A DNA stretch of 64,000 bases, taken from positions 31,038 through 95,037 of the forward strand of contig JAZUGF010000142.1 of NCBI GenBank assembly GCA_045641065.1, read 5' to 3'. The notes under the pieces are model-generated. The model saw nothing but the letters and a program-made list of their open reading frames with translations. It searched no databases and was not told the origin of the DNA. Each line of letters starts with the position of its first letter. Position 1 is the stretch's first letter. Source of the stretch: UBA1723 sp045641065 (lineage in GTDB: Bacteria; Bacteroidota; Bacteroidia; Bacteroidales; Paludibacteraceae). This document shows, piece by piece, positions 24,626 through 33,683 of this stretch. A program made the position numbers and the translations under genes.

Positions 24626-25906
24626 TTACCAAGCGAACAATGGGTATTGAGCCATGATGCTGTTAACCTTCTCGCGAACAGCCTTGATATTAGCGTCGCT
24701 CTCAGGGTTAGAAAGAACAGTGTCGATCATCTCAACGATCTCAACCATCAAATCCTCCTTAGCACCACGAGTTGTGATAGCTGGAGTACCGAAGCGTAGA
24801 CCTGATGTCTGGAATGCTGAACGAGTGTCGAATGGCACCATGTTCATGTTTGTAGTGATGTCAGCAGCAACTAGAGCTGTCTCTGCCATCTTACCAGTCA
24901 ATTCAGGGAACTTAGGACGAAGGTCGATCAACATTGAGTGGTTGTCTGTACCACCAGAAACAACTGCGTAACCCTTGTCAACGAATGCCTGAGCCATAAC
25001 AGCTGCATTCTTCTTAACCTGAGTCTGATATGTCTTAAACTCTGGCTGTAGAGCCTCGCCGAATGCAACAGCCTTAGCAGCGATAACGTGCTCTAGCGGA
25101 CCACCCTGCATACCTGGGAACACAGCTGAATTCAAGATTGAAGACATCTTACGGATAACACCCTTCTTTGTAACCTTACCCCAAGGATTATCGAAATCCT
25201 TACCAAGCAGGATGATACCACCACGAGGTCCACGAAGTGTCTTGTGTGTAGTAGATGTCACGATATGTGCATATTTCAATGGGTTGTCAAGCAAACCTGC
25301 AGCGATAAGACCTGCTGGGTGAGCCATATCAATCATAAGAAGCGCGCCAACCTCATCAGCGATCTTACGCATACGTGCGTAATCCCACTCACGTGAGTAA
25401 GCTGAACCACCACCGATGATCAACTTAGGACGCTCTGCCTTTGCGATCTTCTCCATCTCATCGTAGTCTACACGACCAGTCTCCTTGTTCAAGTAGTAAG
25501 GAACTGGCTTGTAGATCAAACCAGATGTGTTTACCAATGAACCGTGTGAAAGGTGACCACCGTGAGCCAAATCCAAGCCCATGAACTTGTCGCCAGGATT
25601 TAGAACAGCAAGAAGAACTGCACCGTTAGCCTGAGCACCAGAGTGAGGCTGTACGTTAGCGTACTCAGCTCCGTAAAGCTTGCAAAGACGCTCGATTGCC
25701 AAACCTTCGCTCATATCGACTACCTCGCAACCACCGTAGTGACGGTGTCCGATGTAACCCTCGGCGTACTTGTTTGTTAGATAACTTCCCATTGCCTGCA
25801 TCACCTGATCACTAACAAAGTTCTCAGAAGCGATTAGCTCAATTCCCTTAAGCTGACGCTGATGCTCTTTCTCGATGATATCGAAAATCTCAGTATCTCT
25901 TACCAT
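24626..25906 (-). CDS. glyA: Serine hydroxymethyltransferase GlyA
   Basis: 426 residues, normal length. A PLP enzyme that interconverts serine and glycine, giving 5,10-methylene-tetrahydrofolate. Motifs: IELIASENFVS (22-32), NKYAEGYIGHRHYGG (45-59), ANVQPHSGAQAN (83-94), MIDMAHPAG, and the PLP lysine in STTHKTLRGPRGG (Lys222). Codon use resembles groEL, suggesting high expression. A TATCTTTG -7-like element (minus strand, 25937-25944) precedes it by about 30 nt, without a clear -33. It ends at the palindromic terminator. Confidence 0.97.
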   Translation of the reverse strand: MVRDTEIFDIIEKEHQRQLKGIELIASENFVSDQVMQAMGSYLTNKYAEGYIGHRHYGGCEVVDMSEGLAIERLCKLYGAEYANVQPHSGAQANGAVLLAVLNPGDKFMGLDLAHGGHLSHGSLVNTSGLIYKPVPYYLNKETGRVDYDEMEKIAKAERPKLIIGGGSAYSREWDYARMRKIADEVGALLMIDMAHPAGLIAAGLLDNPLKYAHIVTSTTHKTLRGPRGGIILLGKDFDNPWGKVTKKGVIRKMSSILNSAVFPGMQGGPLEHVIAAKAVAFGEALQPEFKTYQTQVKKNAAVMAQAFVDKGYAVVSGGTDNHSMLIDLRPKFPELTGKMAETALVAADITTNMNMVPFDTRSAFQTSGLRFGTPAITTRGAKEDLMVEIVEMIDTVLSNPESDANIKAVREKVNSIMAQYPLFAW

Positions 25907-25951
25907 AACTTATGATGATATTGTAATAATTTTTTGCAAAGATAGGAAAAA

Positions 25952-25983
25952 AAATGCTAAATGCTGAATGCTAAATGCTAAAT
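25952..25983 (-). repeat. AT-rich spacer repeat (AAATGCTAAATGCTGAATG type)
   Basis: Four consecutive 7-8 nt units, (A)AATGCT(A/G)A, between glyA and the DUF1294 gene. Confidence 0.65.
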
Positions 25984-26001
25984 ATCGCACTATGCAACCA
26001 T

Positions 26002-26265
26002 TTATTTTGTAATAACCCATCCTAATCCAATTATCCAAAGAATAAGAAACAGTGGAACACAAATCGTAAATTTCTTATGCTGCGTCTTATGACGGAAATA
26101 TTTCATTCCTGCGTATGCTCCTAATGCACCTCCGATTGCGGCAAGCAAAATAAGTGTCTTTTCAGGAGTTCTCCACTTATCTTTCTTGGCCTTCCACTTA
26201 TCTATGCCATAAGCGGCAAACGCTACAATATTTATGATTATTAAATATATGTAGAGGATATTCAT
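26002..26265 (-). CDS. DUF1294 small membrane protein
   Basis: 87 residues with two hydrophobic segments (about 4-18 and 67-84). Features of DUF1294: AYGIDKWKAKKDKWRTPE then LILLAAIGGALGAYAGMK and HKTQHKKF. Function unknown in the family. It starts 34 nt after the lptD stop on the same strand, so it is probably co-transcribed with lptD. Confidence 0.82.
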   Translation of the reverse strand: MNILYIYLIIINIVAFAAYGIDKWKAKKDKWRTPEKTLILLAAIGGALGAYAGMKYFRHKTQHKKFTICVPLFLILWIIGLGWVITK

Positions 26266-26299
26266 AATCTTCTAAGAAATTCTCTAAGCTCTAAACTAT

Positions 26300-29125
26300 T
26301 TAATACCAATTAGGATGATCACTAGGTGAGCTACTCTTTTCATACTTCAAATCCTGAAGTAACGATGAGTTGGCGTGGATTGTGAAGTTGAATGACTGGT
26401 TGTAGCCAAATGGCACAAGGTTAAGAGATGCACTCCAACAGTGAAGAGAACGAGAGATTCCACAAGTCGTATAACTGATTTCTTTTCTAATCACGTCGTA
26501 ACCTGAACTATAATTGAAACTCCAATTACGTGTGAATGTGAAACTTCCAGAGAAGTTCAACATACAGTTCCAATCCTGATCATATGTCAATCTCTCTCTG
26601 TTGAATTTTTTATCTCCGTAAGACACAGATGCACTTATGCTCAAATTCCAAGGCAAAGAGAATTTCTCATAGCCCTCGTCGTCTTTCTTTGAAAGATCCT
26701 TCTTCTTGTCTCTTAAACGTTGTCTTGGAGCTTGCTTATCAAGCACATCAGGATCGGTGTCTTCAAACTCATCGCTACTTGTAGGTTCACCTTTGATCTG
26801 GTCTTCCTTCTTTTCCTTTCTCTTGAAAGTTGAATTATTGAAATTATAGCTTAAGCTTGTTGACGCATTGGTCATTCTGGCAAGACGGTGGTTTTTCTCC
26901 ATCTCTGAAACATCAACTCTTACTGGTGTTCCATAGTCATTCAACTGATATGTGTATGGAGTCCAACGGCTATTAACACTAAATGTAGTGCGACCTGGCA
27001 ACTTAAATCTGACATTTGCACTGATATCCGACCAATTCAACGAATCAGCAAAAACATTATAACTTGTACTCAACATCAAATTGTCGATCAATGAGATCTT
27101 TTTATATCCAGTCGTATCCTTGTCTGTACGCACTTTCATCTCCACATTATTGCTCAACGACAAATTAATATTTCCACTTGGTCCACTTGAACGTGTACCA
27201 CCGCCTCTCATTCTCGCATAGTCAATAGGCTTTACATCAGCCAAATCCAATCCAGGAACAGGACGGATGTATGAACCATAATACTGATCTCTCATTCCAG
27301 GGAATGGAGAAACCATATGGTCAAAAGCAGGTCTGTATGAGAATCCTACTGTTGGCTGACACATGTGTCGTATAGCCGCAATCTTCTTTCCTCCCATCCA
27401 TTTCAATGGCTTGTAGAATCCATATAACTGCGTATTCAAATTGACACTAGCAGAAAAATCGTTCTTAAAGAACAATCCATAATGATATGCCGTATCAATC
27501 TTTGATAGATTCTCATTCCAGCTCAAATCCTGAGTTTTGTGATACCATTTTTCATTATATGAGATGCTAGGACTCAACACCAAATACTTGAAAATATTAT
27601 AAGATGCTCCGAACGCTAATTTGTGGGCAGCTTCCAAATCTGTGAAGAAATCATTGGCTGTCTGGATCTCTGAGCTCCACATCAACATATCCTGCTTCAT
27701 TGAAACAGAGTTTTGAGCATTGAAATTGTAGTTGAAATAGATCTTCTCATACCATTTCTTACTACCTACAACCACCTTTCTCTGGAAAGGATAGATACGA
27801 TTCATGCTCACAGTCAAAGACGGGAATGTAATAGACAATGTTGAGTCACTCTGTCTTTGGTTGATAGTCAAGTTGGTTTGCAATGAGAATACACTCTCTG
27901 GGAATTGGTATGCGTAGTTGATACTGCTGGATTTGTTATTCTCTGAGTATGATGACGCATTATAATATGATCGTGTATTGTTCTTGTTGTAGGCAGATGT
28001 TGAATAGTTGACACTTGCAGAGAATGTGCTGAACGGATTAGCCTTTGCATCCTGCTTATGAGTCCAACGGATCTTCATATCCTTCATCTCAGTATAGTTT
28101 GGCATACCCTTTTCGCCAGAACCAGTAACCTGATAACTGAATAATATGTTGCCACTATGCTTATAACGTCTGATATAACGAGATGTTCCACTCACTGCCC
28201 ATGATCCTTTTGTATAGATATCACCACGTACAGCCAAGTCGACATAATCATTAATTGCAAAATAATAACCTCCATTACGCAAATAGAATCCCTGACGAGA
28301 ATCTTCACCGAATGTAGGCATCAAAAGTCCTGATTTATACGCACTTGAGAATGGAAAATATGCAAAAGGAATTACCAAAGGAATAGGCACATCAAGCAAT
28401 ACGAAATATGCCGGACCAGTAACGACGCAATTCTTTGGAACCACCTTAGCCTTAGTCAAATTAAGATAGAAATGCGGATTTTCGTGATTATCACAAGTTG
28501 TATACTTTCCATCACGCATCAAGAATGTATTGTCGGGATTCTTTCTGGCTTTATCACTAGTGATATAACCGTCCTGCTGCTGAGTGATTACACCACGTAT
28601 CAAACCTTTACCAGACTTATAGTTATAATCAATAGCCTCACTCTCATACTCATCAGGACCATCCTTGAAAATAGGAGTCTCTACCAAAGTTCCTGTCGTA
28701 TCAATCTTACCACGAGCTTTGACGGTACTGTTCTCAATATCAAGACTGATATTATCACTAAGTAGTTCAAGGGTCTGGTAATTGATTGAAGCCTTACCAT
28801 ATAGATAAGCATCTCCGCCACCTACGAAAATGATTGAATCCGAAGCAGAATAGGTGATTTCACTTTCAATCGCGTCTTTACTATTCTCAAACTCAAATGT
28901 TTTAGGATCTTTTTTCTTCTTTTTCTTCTTTACGACAAACGCAGAGTCATTTTTCGCAGATAAAGTATCATTTTTAGTTAATGATAAAGACAAACTGTCG
29001 GCAGATAGAGTCACCTCTTTTCTGTCGATACTATCATTTTGTATTGTCGTTTCCTGTCCGTAACCAGTTGAAAACAATAGGATTGCGAACAACAAACTGA
29101 ATATATGCTTTATCTTGTAGTGCAT
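26300..29125 (-). CDS. lptD: LPS-assembly protein LptD (Bacteroidetes type)
   Basis: 941 residues. Signal peptide about 1-23 (ends STGYGQ); an N-terminal OstA/LptA-like beta-taco region (about 80-240: ITYSASDSIIFVGGGDAYLYG, LSDNISLDIENSTVKARG); then a large beta-barrel with LLDVPIPLVIPFAYFPFS and GLLMPTFGEDSRQGFYLRNGGYY (about 240-290), typical of LptD, which inserts lipopolysaccharide in the outer leaflet. A lysine run (KKKKKKK) sits before the OstA region, and acidic/basic low-complexity stretches near 785-830 interrupt the barrel. It has its own -33/-7 promoter and leads the DUF1294 gene. Confidence 0.9.
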   Translation of the reverse strand: MHYKIKHIFSLLFAILLFSTGYGQETTIQNDSIDRKEVTLSADSLSLSLTKNDTLSAKNDSAFVVKKKKKKKDPKTFEFENSKDAIESEITYSASDSIIFVGGGDAYLYGKASINYQTLELLSDNISLDIENSTVKARGKIDTTGTLVETPIFKDGPDEYESEAIDYNYKSGKGLIRGVITQQQDGYITSDKARKNPDNTFLMRDGKYTTCDNHENPHFYLNLTKAKVVPKNCVVTGPAYFVLLDVPIPLVIPFAYFPFSSAYKSGLLMPTFGEDSRQGFYLRNGGYYFAINDYVDLAVRGDIYTKGSWAVSGTSRYIRRYKHSGNILFSYQVTGSGEKGMPNYTEMKDMKIRWTHKQDAKANPFSTFSASVNYSTSAYNKNNTRSYYNASSYSENNKSSSINYAYQFPESVFSLQTNLTINQRQSDSTLSITFPSLTVSMNRIYPFQRKVVVGSKKWYEKIYFNYNFNAQNSVSMKQDMLMWSSEIQTANDFFTDLEAAHKLAFGASYNIFKYLVLSPSISYNEKWYHKTQDLSWNENLSKIDTAYHYGLFFKNDFSASVNLNTQLYGFYKPLKWMGGKKIAAIRHMCQPTVGFSYRPAFDHMVSPFPGMRDQYYGSYIRPVPGLDLADVKPIDYARMRGGGTRSSGPSGNINLSLSNNVEMKVRTDKDTTGYKKISLIDNLMLSTSYNVFADSLNWSDISANVRFKLPGRTTFSVNSRWTPYTYQLNDYGTPVRVDVSEMEKNHRLARMTNASTSLSYNFNNSTFKRKEKKEDQIKGEPTSSDEFEDTDPDVLDKQAPRQRLRDKKKDLSKKDDEGYEKFSLPWNLSISASVSYGDKKFNRERLTYDQDWNCMLNFSGSFTFTRNWSFNYSSGYDVIRKEISYTTCGISRSLHCWSASLNLVPFGYNQSFNFTIHANSSLLQDLKYEKSSSPSDHPNWY

Positions 29126-29154
29126 TACTACGCTTAATCTACTAATTTATTCTA

Positions 29155-29186
29155 CAAATTTATTTTTTTTTGCTGACTTTCACAAA
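29155..29186 (-). promoter_or_regulatory. Bacteroidetes-type promoter for lptD
   Basis: Minus strand: TTTG (29183-29186), 20-nt spacer, TAAATTTG (29155-29162), 29 nt before the lptD ATG. Confidence 0.65.
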
Positions 29187-29198
29187 TGTTTTTTTAAT

Positions 29199-29228
29199 GC
29201 GAAATAAGAAATGAGAAATGCGAAATTA
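29199..29228 (-). repeat. AT-rich spacer repeat (GCGAAATAAGAAATGAGAAATG type)
   Basis: Units of GCGAAAT/AAGAAAT/GAGAAAT in the lptD-prfC spacer, followed at once by TTTACGATAC repeats. Confidence 0.6.
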
Positions 29229-29229
29229 A

Positions 29230-29263
29230 ATTTACGATACTTTTACGATACTTTTACGTTAAA
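29230..29263 (-). repeat. Short tandem repeat TTTTACGATAC
   Basis: Three partial units (TTTACGATAC, TTTTACGATAC, TTTTACGTTA) of 11 nt between lptD and prfC, resembling the ACGTT tracts elsewhere. Confidence 0.5.
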
Positions 29264-29264
29264 A

Positions 29265-29290
29265 CAAAAAAGACGGAGCGAACCCCGTCT
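29265..29290 (-). terminator. GACG/CGTC palindrome acting as prfC terminator
   Basis: AGACGG (29271-29276) pairs with CCGTCT (29285-29290). On the minus strand a T run follows (29266-29270 in plus coordinates); on the plus strand it continues CTACAAATTT as in the copy at 24567. Confidence 0.65.
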
Positions 29291-29339
29291 CTACAAATTT
29301 CTATCGTTGGAAATCCCACTAAGAATAGATTATACCGAC

Positions 29340-29373
29340 AATTACGAATTATGCATTATGAATTACGAATTAA
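29340..29373 (-). repeat. AT-rich spacer repeat (AATTACGAATTATGCATT type)
   Basis: AATTACG, AATTATGC, ATTATG, AATTACG, AATTAA units ending one base from the prfC stop codon. Confidence 0.65.
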
Positions 29374-29374
29374 A

Positions 29375-30955
29375 TCAGAATTCCGATGAGAAATGGAAGC
29401 GGATCTTAGGGAAGTCGCTCTGTGCCATCTGCAAGATATAGCCGGAATCAGCAAGGAACACATCGCGTCCCTCCTTATCCTTGGCCATATACTGATATTT
29501 TCTCTTCTTGAATGTCTCCAAAGCCTCTGCGTCATCACTCTCTATCCAACATGCCTTATAAAGCGAGATTGGTTCCCATCGACACTGTGCGTTATACTCA
29601 TGAAGTAGACGGTACTGGATCACCTCAAACTGCAATGCACCTACTGTACCGATGATCTTACGCCCGTTGAACTGGTTTGTAAACACCTGAGCCACACCCT
29701 CGTCTGTAAGCTGTTCGATACCCTTGTTGAGCTGCTTTGCCTTCATCGGATCGTCATTCTCAATGTATTTGAACATTTCAGGAGAGAAACTTGGCAATCC
29801 CTTAAAGTGGATTGTCTCACCAGATGTCAATGTATCTCCAATCTTAAAGGTACCACCACTATCTGGCAAACCTACGATATCGCCTGGATATGCCTCGTCG
29901 ACGATATCTTTCTTCTGAGCCATGAAACATGTTGGGCTTGAGAACTTAAAGCTCTTTCCAAGACGTACATGTTTATAGTTGACGTTTCTTTCAAACTTAC
30001 CTGAGCAAACCTTTACGAAAGCGATACAGCTTCTGTGGTTAGGGTCCATATTTGCATGGATCTTGAATACGAATCCAGAGAACTTCTCCTCCTCTGGCTT
30101 CACTACTCTCTCCTCTGTGTTGATCTCTCCTGGCGACGGTGCTATCTCACAGAAACAGTCTAGCAACTCCTTAATACCGAAGTTGTTCAACGCAGATCCG
30201 AAGAATACTGGAGCAACCTGTCCTGCATCGTATGTTTCTCTTTCAAACTCTGGATATACACCCTCCAAAAGTTCAAGATCCTCACGAAGCTGATTAGCAT
30301 CCTGATCACCAACGATATCATCAAGTTGTTTATCGTTGATATCGGCGATTGCCACATTTTCAGAAATTGTCTGTTTGCTTGGAGTATAAAGGTTCAAGCT
30401 ATGCTCATATAGATTGTATACACCCTTGAATTTTTCACCCTGGTTGATAGGCCATGATAGAGGGCGAACCTTGATGTCAAGTTCTTTCTCCAACTCATCC
30501 ATCAAGTCAAATGGATTCTTACCGTTACGGTCCATCTTGTTGACGAATACGATAACTGGAGTGTTACGCATACGGCAGACATTCATAAGTTTACGTGTCT
30601 GCGACTCAACTCCCTTCGCACAGTCGACAACAATGATTACGCTATCTACAGCAGTAAGAGTACGGAATGTATCCTCCTGGAAATCCTGGTGACCTGGAGT
30701 ATCAAGGATATTGATTTTGAAACCGTTGTATTCAAATGCCATCACAGATGTTGCGACGGAAATACCACGCTGCTTCTCAATTTCCATCCAGTCCGACGTT
30801 GCAGTCTTCTTGATTTTGTTTGATTTTACGGCTCCTGCGATGTGGATAGCACCTCCAAAGAGCAATAGTTTTTCAGTCAGTGTAGTCTTACCGGCGTCGG
30901 GATGCGAGATAACCGCAAACGTACGTCTTCTTTTGATTTCGTCTATGAATGCCAT
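29375..30955 (-). CDS. prfC: Peptide chain release factor 3
   Basis: 526 residues, normal for RF3, the GTPase that recycles RF1/RF2 after translation termination. G1 motif SHPDAGKTTLTEKLL (17-31), G3 DTPGHQDFQEDTFR, G4 NKMDR, the RF3-specific APSPGEINTEERVV segment, and the C-terminal FEVIQYRLLHEYNA region. Own promoter upstream (30981-31011), palindromic terminator downstream. Confidence 0.96.
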   Translation of the reverse strand: MAFIDEIKRRRTFAVISHPDAGKTTLTEKLLLFGGAIHIAGAVKSNKIKKTATSDWMEIEKQRGISVATSVMAFEYNGFKINILDTPGHQDFQEDTFRTLTAVDSVIIVVDCAKGVESQTRKLMNVCRMRNTPVIVFVNKMDRNGKNPFDLMDELEKELDIKVRPLSWPINQGEKFKGVYNLYEHSLNLYTPSKQTISENVAIADINDKQLDDIVGDQDANQLREDLELLEGVYPEFERETYDAGQVAPVFFGSALNNFGIKELLDCFCEIAPSPGEINTEERVVKPEEEKFSGFVFKIHANMDPNHRSCIAFVKVCSGKFERNVNYKHVRLGKSFKFSSPTCFMAQKKDIVDEAYPGDIVGLPDSGGTFKIGDTLTSGETIHFKGLPSFSPEMFKYIENDDPMKAKQLNKGIEQLTDEGVAQVFTNQFNGRKIIGTVGALQFEVIQYRLLHEYNAQCRWEPISLYKACWIESDDAEALETFKKRKYQYMAKDKEGRDVFLADSGYILQMAQSDFPKIRFHFSSEF

Positions 30956-30980
30956 TTGTACAAATTTCTTAAAACGGCGA

Positions 30981-31011
30981 CAAAATTATAAAAAAATTGG
31001 CTTTTTACAAA
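30981..31011 (-). promoter_or_regulatory. Bacteroidetes-type promoter for prfC
   Basis: Minus strand: TTTG (31008-31011), 19-nt spacer, TAATTTTG (30981-30988), 25 nt before the ATG. Confidence 0.65.
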
Positions 31012-31012
31012 G

Positions 31013-31040
31013 AACGTTGACGATAACGTTGACGCTAACA
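31013..31040. repeat. Hexanucleotide tract (GACG(A/T)T / AACGTT units)
   Basis: AACGTTGACGATAACGTTGA then CGCTAACA, period 6, upstream of prfC. Same family as the tracts at 36601, 45755 and 62045. Confidence 0.6.
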
Positions 31041-31117
31041 ATATAAGATTTAGGTTCGTAGGGGCAATCCCTTGTGGTTGCCATTTATGCAAATCCTGGT
31101 AGTTGCCTATTCAGGAA

Positions 31118-31450
31118 TCAATCCTCATCATAAATAATGAAGACCTCTTCGTTCTTGCGTTTCATAAAATATTCTTCACGAGCGAAACGTTCAAGATTGC
31201 TTTTATTAGTGTTCAATTCATCCATCTTTTTCTGGCAAGTTTCAATCTGCTTTTCGTAAGCTTCAATCTGACTATTCAATTCACGGATTTTATTTCTGTT
31301 TTCAAACCTATCAATATAGGTATTTTGCATAACAAAGAATGAAAGAAAAACATAAACAGCAATAGCAAGCAGATACTTGTTAGTAACCACAGCTTTAATT
31401 TTTTTCAATACAGCAATACAAAAGGTTTTTAGAATATCATATTCACTCAT
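31118..31450 (-). CDS. Septum formation initiator family protein (FtsB/DivIC-like)
   Basis: 110 residues from the ATG at 31450; an open start at 31504 gives 18 residues unlike the family. One transmembrane segment (KYLLAIAVYVFLSFFVMQN, about 26-44) followed by a coiled coil (RNKIRELNSQIEAYEKQIE..., about 55-90) and REEYFMKRKNEEVFII, the classic FtsB/DivIC ending. In such proteins the coiled coil pairs with FtsL/FtsQ in the divisome. Just upstream lies copy B of the structured repeat and a -7-like TACCTTTG (minus strand, 31586-31593). Confidence 0.85.
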   Translation of the reverse strand: MSEYDILKTFCIAVLKKIKAVVTNKYLLAIAVYVFLSFFVMQNTYIDRFENRNKIRELNSQIEAYEKQIETCQKKMDELNTNKSNLERFAREEYFMKRKNEEVFIIYDED

Positions 31451-31486
31451 GCACAAAATAAATAAAATTCTTTGGTTAAAAAAGGC

Positions 31487-31561
31487 ATTTATATATGTGG
31501 ACAAATAGGATTAGGAAGTATCTTCCTTAACAATCCTCACTTGGAACAACTGCTATATAAT
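31487..31561 (-). repeat. Structured palindromic element, copy B (minus orientation)
   Basis: Outer arm at 31541-31561 matches the 21-bp arm of copy A (ATTATATAGCAGTTGT on the minus strand). The inner hairpin at 31510-31531 keeps the TTA/TAA lower stem and bulged A of copy A but has GGAAG/CTTCC in place of GGGCG/CGCCC. It lacks hairpin 2. The distal arm (31487-31507) is only loosely similar. It lies in the leader of the FtsB-like gene. Confidence 0.65.
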
Positions 31562-31599
31562 GACCTAAAAATTCTTTGTTGACTGCAAAGGTATATAAA

Positions 31600-31622
31600 A
31601 ATGCTAAATTATGAATGGCAAA
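31600..31622 (-). repeat. AT-rich spacer repeat (AATGCTAAATTATGAATGG type)
   Basis: Two to three units in the spacer before the FtsB-like gene; same family as 25952. Confidence 0.5.
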
Positions 31623-31640
31623 TACTAAAATTCGGGACAA

Positions 31641-31670
31641 AAAAAGACGGCAGATTTGCTCTGCCGTCTT
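31641..31670 (-). terminator. Terminator of the Cthe_2159-like operon
   Basis: Ten-bp stem AAGACGGCAG (31644-31653) / CTGCCGTCTT (31661-31670), followed on the minus strand by a run of T, 28 nt after the stop codon. Confidence 0.85.
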
Positions 31671-31697
31671 AATATTAATAGCCAATACTATTCAATA

Positions 31698-33104
31698 TTA
31701 TTTGTCATACTTTGAGTATGAATCCCAGAAATCTGGTTCAACAAAGATATAATTACCTACATAATCATCTTCGTCCTCATACATTTCATTAGTCTCACAA
31801 TCAACACCTCCTACATAAACGTAGTTGACATTGTATTTCTTAACAGACTCAGCATCTGCACTAACATATAGATAGCCAGCCTTCTTAACGTTAAGATTTC
31901 CATCAGACTTAACAACATTTGGTTTCTTTGCTCCACCAACCTTTGTTGTGCTGTTCTGATATAGTGTAGTAACACCACCATTGATATCAATAGATGCATC
32001 AGCCTGAACGCAACGTGAGCTTCCTGCTGTAGACTGACAAATCACAACTACATTTCCAGACTCAACTGTGAAATTTAGATCTGCCTTGATACCGCAAGTG
32101 GCTGTTGTCTCTGTACCTTCTACAATTGTCTGACCCGACATCACAACCAATACATCACCACCATCAACCTTAACTGAGTGATCAGTCTTTAGACCTCTTG
32201 CACCCTTACCAGATAGTTGAATATCAACCTTACCTCCATTGATTCGGATATCTGCATCATTGTCCTTCTCTATATCATAAGTACAACGAATACCTCTTGA
32301 CTCATCAGCACTAGATGATACGGTTAATGATCCGCCATTGATCTCTGCATAACCATTACCAACATCCACACCATCAGCCTTTGTAGTGACTTTAACCTCA
32401 CCACCCGACTGCAAATAGTAATCGTTAACGTGGATACCATCGGAAGCTGCATCAATTGTGATATTTCCATTCTTCACCTCAACATAGTCGCTGCTCTGAA
32501 TACCGTGTCCTTTAACGCTTGTGATGTCAAGAGAACCGTCACCCTTGAATTCAAACTGACCTTTTCCTCGCATTGTAGCCTCAACAGTGTCTTCAGGACT
32601 GTTTTTCAATGAGTTTTTACCAACTAGACGTACATTAGTATTCTTCTTTGTCAAAACCATGATTGGTGGATTAACACCATTACTTGTCAACTCAAGGTTA
32701 TTGAACTCAAATTCCGATTTATAAGATGAAGAGAAAATGACGTTACCGCTTGAACTCTTTCCAAAAAACTTATACTTGATTTCTCTTGAAGTATAATTTG
32801 AAACGATTTCCACAGAAGCACCGTCTACCTTTACATCAACGCTATCAAAAGGATTTGAAACAGTCGCTTTATCTCCATCAAAAGAGACTGAGACATAATG
32901 ATTCAAAACAATGCTGTCAACCTTTGACGAAATGAATTCATCTTTTCCAATTGTGAACTTGCCAGTAGCAAATTTCATCTTGGAATTTAGATCAACAACA
33001 CGTACACTTACATCTGTCCCCTGATAGACAGACATTTCTGTATCTGCAAATGCAGCAAAAGAGCAAAACATTGCAGATCCTAAAAGCACATTTCTTTTAA
33101 TCAT
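31698..33104 (-). CDS. Secreted beta-helix protein, Cthe_2159/DUF4353-like (carbohydrate-binding)
   Basis: 468 residues. Signal peptide about 1-20 (FCSFAAFA). Short N-terminal beta module (MSVYQ..., FATGKFTIG, VDSIVLN), then parallel beta-helix rungs with recurring phrases: KGHGIQSSDYVEVKNGNITID, SDGIHVNDYYLQSGGEV, ADGVDVGNGYAEINGGSL, GARGLKTDHSVKVDGG. These match the Cthe_2159 family, reported to bind cellulose and acidic polysaccharides (family knowledge). It has no T9SS tail, but its start overlaps the stop of a small T9SS-tailed protein by 4 nt (33101-33104), so the two are translationally coupled and may work together. Confidence 0.75.
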   Translation of the reverse strand: MIKRNVLLGSAMFCSFAAFADTEMSVYQGTDVSVRVVDLNSKMKFATGKFTIGKDEFISSKVDSIVLNHYVSVSFDGDKATVSNPFDSVDVKVDGASVEIVSNYTSREIKYKFFGKSSSGNVIFSSSYKSEFEFNNLELTSNGVNPPIMVLTKKNTNVRLVGKNSLKNSPEDTVEATMRGKGQFEFKGDGSLDITSVKGHGIQSSDYVEVKNGNITIDAASDGIHVNDYYLQSGGEVKVTTKADGVDVGNGYAEINGGSLTVSSSADESRGIRCTYDIEKDNDADIRINGGKVDIQLSGKGARGLKTDHSVKVDGGDVLVVMSGQTIVEGTETTATCGIKADLNFTVESGNVVVICQSTAGSSRCVQADASIDINGGVTTLYQNSTTKVGGAKKPNVVKSDGNLNVKKAGYLYVSADAESVKKYNVNYVYVGGVDCETNEMYEDEDDYVGNYIFVEPDFWDSYSKYDK

Positions 33105-33592
33105 ATCTTACAAAGTTTTACAGTTTTACCATCTACTTTAACAATATATACTCCCTGTCGAAGGTTGCTGATATTTATTGCAGAACCATTTTCAACACTG
33201 CTCTTCATGACAAGGACTCCACTGATTGAATAAATCTCCACTGTCTGCTTTCCATCTATGCCAGAGATAAACACCTCTGAAGAAGCTGGATTTGGATACA
33301 ATGAAATAGACTGTGAATCAGAAGAAATGTCGTTTACTGCTGACGCATCCTTAATCAAAAGTTTAGAAATATTTCCTAAAGTCAGTTTTTTTGCCTCAGA
33401 ATTCTCATCTTCCTTAATCACAAGGAATTTTTCCTCGAATGTTAGCTCTCCAGTCTCATCAATTTTGTAGACACTGGACTTAGAACCAAACTCAACAACA
33501 GTCAATTCCGTTTTCAACTCGGCAAAAGCACCCTGACAAAGAATAGCCGCCATAAAGGCTACAACTGCTCTTTTAATCTTATGCTTATTCAT
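33101..33592 (-). CDS. Small secreted protein with T9SS sorting domain
   Basis: 163 residues: signal peptide about 1-24 (ends QGAFA), a beta module of about 60 residues (ELTVVEFGSKSSVYKID, FEEKFLVIKED) ending in NISKLLIKD, and a T9SS type A tail about 92-163 (LYPNPASSEVFI, ISGVLVM, RQGVYIVKV). More than 40% of the protein is sorting signal. First gene of a two-gene operon with the beta-helix protein; it might serve as its export partner or anchor (inference). Confidence 0.8.
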   Translation of the reverse strand: MNKHKIKRAVVAFMAAILCQGAFAELKTELTVVEFGSKSSVYKIDETGELTFEEKFLVIKEDENSEAKKLTLGNISKLLIKDASAVNDISSDSQSISLYPNPASSEVFISGIDGKQTVEIYSISGVLVMKSSVENGSAINISNLRQGVYIVKVDGKTVKLCKI

Positions 33593-33683
33593 ATTTATGT
33601 ATTAATGCGTAAAATAATAGGGCGAAAATACAAAAAATATTGAAATATATGGCAACAAAGCGAAAATTATTGAAAATTAGACA

